Shown: positions 59,164 to 64,000 of the stretch, in pieces
Layout of the letters: each line of letters opens with the position of its first letter
How positions within the stretch are numbered: position 1 is the first letter of the stretch
From: Pseudonocardia humida
Lineage (GTDB): Bacteria; Actinomycetota; Actinomycetes; Mycobacteriales; Pseudonocardiaceae
DNA length: 64,000 nucleotides
Assembly: GCF_023898865.1 (NCBI RefSeq)
Contig: NZ_JAGSOV010000079.1
Span: 1 to 64,000, forward strand
Direction: 5' to 3'
Translations under genes and position numbers: made by a program
Notes under the pieces: generated by a model
Seen by the model: only the letters and a program-made list of their open reading frames with translations
Told to the model about the DNA's origin: nothing
The model's database searches: none

Positions 59164-61715
59164 CCGCCGCGGCGACCGCCACAGCGCTCTCCCCGCAGGT
59201 CGGCGACCCCCTCGACCCCGTCGCGGGGGTGGCCCGAAGCGGCGTGATGCTGTCGGCGTCGGCCGGGCTGGTCGGCGTGCTCAGCTACGCGTGCACGCTG
59301 CTGATGGCGCACCTGCTGCCGACCGCGCAGTACACCCAGTACGCCGCCGCGCAGATGATCGTCGGCATCGTCGGGATCGTGGCCCACGCGCTGGTCCCGC
59401 TGCCGCTGGCCGACCTGGTCCGCAGGCACGCCCGGCGCACCGCGGGCCGCCGCGACGCCATGTCGTTCGCGGTGCTGGTCTCGCTGGGGGTCGGTCTGGT
59501 CGCCGCGGTGGTCTCCGGCGCGATCGTGGCCGCGTTCGCCGACACCGACGTCGCGCTGGCCACGGCGTTCGCCTCGCTGGTGCTGTTCGCCGTCGCGCCC
59601 GCCCAGGGCTGGCTGCAGGGCGAGCTGCGCTTCGCCCGCTACGCCGTCGTGTCGGTGCTGGAGGTGGTCGCGCGCGTCGTGTTCAGCGTCGCCGTGGTGC
59701 TGGCCGGGGCCGGCCCAGCCGGGGCCCTCATCGGGTTCGCCGTCGGCGGTCTGGTGCTGGTCACCGGGCCGGTGGTGATGCTGCGCGACCTGAGCTGGCG
59801 CCCCGTCGTGCTGCTCGAACGCGGCCGATGGTCCGAGACCGGCGACATCGCGCTGGTCCAGCTGGTGGTGTCGGTGCTGGTCGGCGCGGACGTCGTGCTG
59901 GTCGCCCTGCTGGGCAGCGGGACCGCCTCGGAGGCGGGGTTCCAGGCGCTGGCCACCCTGGCCAAGGGGCCCGTGTACGTGGCGGCCGGGACGGTGCTGG
60001 TCGTCTTCCCGGTGCTGCGCGGGCAGGGGGTGGCCGCGGCCGAGGTGCTGCGCTCGTCGCTGGCCTCGTTCCGGGCACTGGCGCTGGTCGCCGCGGTGCT
60101 GCTGGCCACCGTGCCCGCCCCGCTGGTGCTGCTGGTGCTGCCCGCCGAGTACGCCGCCTCGCTCGGCCTCGCCCCCTGGCTGGCCGCGGCCGGTCTGGGC
60201 TACGGCGCGGTGACCGTGCTGGCCACCGTGCTGCTGGCGGTGCGCCGGTACCGGCGCACGCGCGCGGCGCTCGCCGTCGCGGCCGTCGCGCTGCCGGCCG
60301 GGCTGGTCGCCGGGTGGGCACTCGACGGCGTCCACGGCCTGGCCGTGGGCGCCGCGATCGGCGCGCTGGTGGCGACGCTCGGCATGGCCGCCATCGCCGC
60401 TCCGGTGCTGCCCGGGGGCACCGGCTGGGCCACCCTGCGCGACGTCCTCGCCGCACTGGTGCTGCTCGGGACGGCCTGGCCGGCGCGCTCGGTTCCGGTG
60501 CTGTGGCTCGGGGTCGCCGTCGCGGCCGGGCTGCTCGTGCTGCGCGCGGCCCGCTCCGGACCCGACGACGCGGGGTCCGAGCAGACCACGGGCCGGCACT
60601 CCCGCCGCTCGCTGCGCATCCTGCACCTGGGCTTCGAGGACCCGCGGATGCCCGGCGCCGGCGGCGGCTCCCGGCGCACCCACGAGATCAACCGCAGGCT
60701 CGTCGCCCGCGGACACGAGGTCACCGTGCTCACCACCCGCTTCCCCGGCCACCGCGACCGCGTCCAGGACGGCGTCCGCTACGTGCACATCGGCCTCGGC
60801 GCCGGGCGCAACCGGATCACCCGCACCGCCGGCTACGTGCTGGCCGCCGTGCGCGAGTGCCGCACGCGGCCCGCCGACGTGGTCGTCGAGGACTTCTTCG
60901 CCCCGGTGTCCAGCGCCGCGGCCCCGTTGTGGAGCGGGCGGCCCACCGTCGGCGTCGTGCAGTGGCTCAACGCCCACGAGAAGGCGCGCCAGTACCGGGT
61001 GCCGTTCCACCTGGTGGAGCGGTTCGGGGTGCGCCGCCACGTGCGGATGGTCGCGGTCTCCCACCACGTGGGCGTCGCCCTGCAGGCGCTCAACCCGACC
61101 GCGGCGATCGAGGTGATCGGCAACGGGATCCCGTCCGGGGCCGTGCTCACCCGCCGCGCCCCCGGCCCCGACGTGCTGTTCGTCGGCCGGCTGGAGATCG
61201 CCCAGAAGGGGCTCGACCTGCTGCTGCGGGCCTGGGAGCTGGCCTCCACCCGGATCGGCGGCGACCTGGTGCTGGCCGGTTCCGGCCCGGACGAGGCCCG
61301 GCTGCGCGACATGGTCGAGCGGGCCGGGCTCGCCGACCGCGTGCGGTTCGTCGGGTGGGTCGGCGAGGACGAGGCGCTGGAGCTGATGGGCGGGGCCCGG
61401 CTGGTCGCGATGCCGTCGCGGTTCGAGACGTTCGGGATGGTCGCGGTCGAGGCGATGGCCACCGGCACGCCGGTCGTCGCCTTCGACATCGACGCGCTGC
61501 GCGAGGTGCTGCCGGCCGGCTTCACCCGCCGGGTGCCGGCCTTCGACGTCGAGGCCTTCGCCGCGGAGCTCGTCTCGGCCTACCACGACGACGAGTGGAT
61601 CGCCGCGGCCGCCCCGCTGGCCCGCCGGTTCGCCGCGGGTTTCGACTGGGACGTGCTGGCCGCCCGCCAGGAGGCCGTCTACGCCGAGGCCGCCGGGACG
61701 GGGGCCGCGCGATGA
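59160..61715 (+). CDS. Polysaccharide flippase fused to a GT4 glycosyltransferase
   Basis: An 851-residue protein of two parts in one frame. Residues 15-470 hold 12-14 hydrophobic helices arranged as in Wzx/MATE-type flippases (for example LVGVLSYACTLLMAHLLPTA, VAPAQGWLQGELRFARYAVV). From about residue 483 a GT4 enzyme begins with RILHLGFEDPRMPGAGGGSR, contains VLFVGRLEIAQKGLDLLLRA and SRFETFGMVAVEAMATGTPV, and ends near residue 845. The junction RAARSGPDDAGSEQTTGRHS is hydrophilic, with no stop or start between them. Starts at GTG 59160 overlapping the previous stop. Links lipid-sugar export and glycosylation in one chain. Confidence 0.85.
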   Translation: MTAAATATALSPQVGDPLDPVAGVARSGVMLSASAGLVGVLSYACTLLMAHLLPTAQYTQYAAAQMIVGIVGIVAHALVPLPLADLVRRHARRTAGRRDAMSFAVLVSLGVGLVAAVVSGAIVAAFADTDVALATAFASLVLFAVAPAQGWLQGELRFARYAVVSVLEVVARVVFSVAVVLAGAGPAGALIGFAVGGLVLVTGPVVMLRDLSWRPVVLLERGRWSETGDIALVQLVVSVLVGADVVLVALLGSGTASEAGFQALATLAKGPVYVAAGTVLVVFPVLRGQGVAAAEVLRSSLASFRALALVAAVLLATVPAPLVLLVLPAEYAASLGLAPWLAAAGLGYGAVTVLATVLLAVRRYRRTRAALAVAAVALPAGLVAGWALDGVHGLAVGAAIGALVATLGMAAIAAPVLPGGTGWATLRDVLAALVLLGTAWPARSVPVLWLGVAVAAGLLVLRAARSGPDDAGSEQTTGRHSRRSLRILHLGFEDPRMPGAGGGSRRTHEINRRLVARGHEVTVLTTRFPGHRDRVQDGVRYVHIGLGAGRNRITRTAGYVLAAVRECRTRPADVVVEDFFAPVSSAAAPLWSGRPTVGVVQWLNAHEKARQYRVPFHLVERFGVRRHVRMVAVSHHVGVALQALNPTAAIEVIGNGIPSGAVLTRRAPGPDVLFVGRLEIAQKGLDLLLRAWELASTRIGGDLVLAGSGPDEARLRDMVERAGLADRVRFVGWVGEDEALELMGGARLVAMPSRFETFGMVAVEAMATGTPVVAFDIDALREVLPAGFTRRVPAFDVEAFAAELVSAYHDDEWIAAAAPLARRFAAGFDWDVLAARQEAVYAEAAGTGAAR

Positions 61716-63274
61716 GCGCGCCGACCCGGGAGATGGTGAGCGCGGAGCGGGGCCACGGCTCGGTCCTGCACGCCCGACCGGAGCTCTGGGCGCTGGGGCT
61801 GGGGGTGCTGGCCCTCGCGCTGCGGGCGCTGGGCCTGCGCACCGCCAACGAGGTCTTCATCGACGAGGTGACCTACGCCGCGCTGGCCGACCAGGTCGCC
61901 CACGGCCACCTGCCCAGCTCCGCGGGCCAGCCGTTCTTCCTGCACCCGCCGGCGTCGTTCGCGCTGAACGGGCTGGTCATCAGGCTGTTCGGGCTCTCCG
62001 GCGACGCGATGGACCTGGCCCTGCAGCTGCGCTGGGTCAACGCGGTGCTCGGCGCGGCCACCGTGGTCGTGGCCTACTTCCTGGTGCGCAGGCTGGCCGG
62101 TCCGGTGCCGGCGCTGCTGGCCGGGCTCGTGCTGGTCGCCGACCCGTTCGTGCTGCGCATGGACGGTCGGGTCATGATCGAGACGCCGGCCGGGCTGGCG
62201 GTGCTGGTCGGCTGGCTGTTCCTGCTGCGCGCGTTCGACCACGAACCGGGGCCCGCCCGCGCCGCGGGCGAGGTCCCCGCGGCGCTGTTCTTCGGCATCG
62301 CGCTGGTGTGCAAGGACATGACGGCCGTGTTCACGCTGGCGCCGCTGGTGCTGGCGGCGCTGTGGAAGCGCACCCTGCCCTGGGCGAGCGTGGGCCGGAT
62401 GCTGCCGGTGGTCGCGGTGCCCTACGTCGGCTACCTGCTCCTGATCGCCAACGACGGGCTGGCCACCGACTTCGTCGACCAGAAGCTGACCGGCGTGCTG
62501 CGGATGGCAGGCGTGGTCCAGGAGACCGGCTTCAACGCCGCCCCCGGCGCCGACCTGGCCGGCAGGCTGGTCGAGATGGTCGGCCGGTTCGGCACCAGCT
62601 ACCTGCTGCTGGCGCTGTGCCCGCTGGTCGGGCTGGTCGCGGCCCTCTCGGCCTCCCCGGTGCGCAGGCTGATCGGGTTGTTCGCGCTGTGCGCCGGGCT
62701 GCTCGGCGCCTACTGCGTGCTCGCCGGGGCCGCCGAGGAGCAGTTCGGCTACTCCGTCGTGCTGGCCGCGGTGCTGGCCACCCCGGTCGCGGCGCGCGAG
62801 CTCATCGCGCGGCGGCCGGGCCTGCGCCGCCCGCTCGCGGCGCTGGCCGTGCTGTTCTGCCTGACCGGCGCGGCGCTCGGGATCCAGGCCCGGACCACCA
62901 CCGACGACGGCCTGCTGGCGGCCCGCGACTGGATGGTCGCGACGCTGCCGGCCGACGCCAGGGTCGGCCTGACCTCGGTGACCGGCGAGTTCGCGCTGCT
63001 GCCGCACGGCGACTGGGACGTCTGGCCGTCGCTGGCCTCGTTGGAGTCCAACGGCGCGCAGTACGCGCTCACCCAGAGCCACCCGCTCAGCCAGGGCTAC
63101 GGCTACGCCGCGCCCGAGCTGCTGGACTGGCTGCCCGCGCACGCCGAGCCGGTGTTCACGGTCTCCGGGCCGTCGGGCGGCGACACGGTGGTCTGGCGGC
63201 TCGACCGGGCCCAGCTGGCCGGGGCCGTCGCGGCCGGGACCACGCTGCCCCCGGTGACGGGCGGCTACCCGTGA
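61712..63274 (+). CDS. GT39/PMT-like membrane glycosyltransferase
   Basis: A 520-residue integral membrane protein with about 11 helices. After the first helix comes NEVFIDEVTYAALADQVAHG, the Asp-Glu pair found in protein O-mannosyl- and arabinosyl-type transferases (GT39/ArnT-like). A large C-terminal soluble part (from about residue 400) contains DARVGLTSVTGEFALLPHGD and ends in VVWRLDRAQLAG. It likely uses polyprenyl-phosphate sugar made by the GT2 gene product and acts outside the membrane. ATG overlaps the flippase-GT stop. Confidence 0.82.
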   Translation: MSAPTREMVSAERGHGSVLHARPELWALGLGVLALALRALGLRTANEVFIDEVTYAALADQVAHGHLPSSAGQPFFLHPPASFALNGLVIRLFGLSGDAMDLALQLRWVNAVLGAATVVVAYFLVRRLAGPVPALLAGLVLVADPFVLRMDGRVMIETPAGLAVLVGWLFLLRAFDHEPGPARAAGEVPAALFFGIALVCKDMTAVFTLAPLVLAALWKRTLPWASVGRMLPVVAVPYVGYLLLIANDGLATDFVDQKLTGVLRMAGVVQETGFNAAPGADLAGRLVEMVGRFGTSYLLLALCPLVGLVAALSASPVRRLIGLFALCAGLLGAYCVLAGAAEEQFGYSVVLAAVLATPVAARELIARRPGLRRPLAALAVLFCLTGAALGIQARTTTDDGLLAARDWMVATLPADARVGLTSVTGEFALLPHGDWDVWPSLASLESNGAQYALTQSHPLSQGYGYAAPELLDWLPAHAEPVFTVSGPSGGDTVVWRLDRAQLAGAVAAGTTLPPVTGGYP

Positions 63275-64000
63275 GGTGGCCGCTGAGGGCGCTGCCGCTG
63301 GCCCTGGTCGTGGTGGTCGCCGGCTGCGCGCAGCCTGCGGCGCCCGAACCGTGGACGACGTCGATGGCGTTCGGCGTGCTCGGCGCGACCTGCGAGCCCG
63401 ACCGGCTCTCCGCGCTGCGCGACGCCGGGGTCACCGTCGTCGAGCTGCCGCTGGCCTGGGACCGCTTCCAGCCCGCCCCCGGCGAGGTCGACCAGGACTA
63501 CGCCGCGCAGGCCCGGGACCGCCTCGGCGCCTGCCGGGACGCGGGGATGCGGGTCGTGCTGGCCCCCGGGCTGCACTACCCACCCCCGTGGGTGCGCGAG
63601 CTGCCCGGCGGGACCCCGCGCGGCAGCTCCGGCGGCCGCGCCGACGGCGTCGACCTCGTCTTCAGCGCGACCGTGCGCGACGCCGCCGCCGACTACCTCG
63701 CCCGCCTCGCCTCCGACGTCGGGTTCGACGGCGTGAGCGCGGTCCGGGTGGGCACGACCTCGACCGGTGAGCTCGGCTACCCCGGTCCGACGGCCGGCGG
63801 GCACGAGCGCGAGTACTGGGCCTCCGGCCCGGCCGCCCAGTCCGGCGCGGGCCTGGCCGAGGGGCTGACCGCGTCGCCGCTGCCGGGCTGGGTGCCCGGG
63901 TCCCCGGTGTGGGCGGGCGGCGACGTCACGGCGGAGCAGGTGGACGGCTGGTTCTCCTGGTACGCCGACGCCCCCGTCGAGGCGGTCTCCTGGCAGCTCG
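63271..64000 (+). CDS. Lipoprotein glycoside hydrolase (GH42-like), cut by window edge
   Basis: At least 243 residues are present and the gene continues beyond the window. A short lipoprotein signal (LALVVVVAGC, lipobox Cys near residue 19) is followed by a TIM-barrel start: VTVVELPLAWDRFQPAPGEV, then VVLAPGLHYPPPWVRELPGG. AVRVGTTSTGELGYPGPTAG probably carries the catalytic Glu as in beta-galactosidase-like family 42 enzymes. It overlaps the membrane transferase by 4 bases (GTGA). It may trim or remodel the glycan made by the operon. Confidence 0.72.
   Translation, partial: MRWPLRALPLALVVVVAGCAQPAAPEPWTTSMAFGVLGATCEPDRLSALRDAGVTVVELPLAWDRFQPAPGEVDQDYAAQARDRLGACRDAGMRVVLAPGLHYPPPWVRELPGGTPRGSSGGRADGVDLVFSATVRDAAADYLARLASDVGFDGVSAVRVGTTSTGELGYPGPTAGGHEREYWASGPAAQSGAGLAEGLTASPLPGWVPGSPVWAGGDVTAEQVDGWFSWYADAPVEAVSWQL

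Noticed and set aside
58185..61586. Minus-strand open frame of over 1100 codons opposite the glycosyltransferase genes
   Set aside because: Low-complexity His/Gln/Gly/Arg translation, no ribosome binding site, and opposite two clear GT genes with intact motifs.

Overview
The window is about 73% GC by eye, with strong G/C at third codon positions, many GTG and a few TTG starts, GGAGG-type ribosome binding sites and ATGA/GTGA stop-start overlaps. This fits a high-GC actinobacterium. Gene content and order from about 7 to 52 kb resemble Mycobacterium tuberculosis Rv3032 down to Rv2995c (from memory, not searched), with changes that suggest a Pseudonocardiales-type genome. It looks chromosomal. 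I see no rRNA, tRNA, CRISPR array, integrase or transposase.

Layout. 0-6 kb: a truncated methyltransferase; a MacS/MacR-type two-component pair followed by a MacR paralogue whose receiver has lost its phosphorylation residues; a second DesK/NarL-type pair on the other strand; a small membrane protein; a nucleoside hydrolase. 6-16 kb: a glycosyltransferase like Rv3032, an LD-carboxypeptidase, an SDR, a crotonase, a P-loop kinase, threonine synthase, a Spo0M-like protein and a DUF302 lipoprotein. 16-25 kb: etfBA, an OlsB-like acyltransferase, iscS, mnmA, a DUF1206 protein, a MetE-core protein and a divergent SRPBCC/MarR pair. 25-37 kb: ligA with a large insertion, a BKACE enzyme, a ferredoxin reductase/acyl-CoA desaturase pair, a class V aminotransferase, a PucR regulator, an ACT protein and gatCAB. 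38-45 kb: a LppZ-like lipoprotein, a frameshifted 2-hydroxyacid dehydrogenase, DoxX, a phosphotransferase, ilvD and a Cfp6-like PH protein. 45-56 kb: branched-chain amino acid and serine genes, ilvBNC, serA, leuB and cimA, with an AbiEi-like orphan between leuB and cimA. 56-64 kb: a tightly overlapping glycan operon (GT2, GT4, a flippase-GT4 fusion, a GT39-like membrane transferase, a secreted glycoside hydrolase), running off the end.

How the genes work together. ilvB/N, ilvC, ilvD, leuB and cimA supply most of an isoleucine/valine/leucine pathway. Isoleucine carbon can enter from citramalate (cimA). Both ilvB and cimA are preceded by short leader peptides rich in Ile/Val/Leu codons, and each leader is followed by a hairpin and then a U-tailed terminator, so both look controlled by ribosome-mediated attenuation. 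gatCAB makes Gln-tRNA and/or Asn-tRNA by transamidation. IscS feeds sulfur to MnmA. The reductase and desaturase form an electron-transfer pair for making unsaturated fatty acids.

Non-coding structure is unusually rich. Three families of long inverted repeats occur: A at 6301 and 13889; B at 18358, 45441, 49343, 52497 and 53623; C at 37903, 38275 and 44993. Almost all lie just behind stop codons. Both AbiEi-like loci, one intact and one a remnant, are bracketed by a pair of same-family hairpins. A 77-bp MIRU-like unit sits between gatA and gatB and joins to both genes by ATGA overlaps. These repeats and the flippase-transferase fusion are the most likely places for something undescribed.
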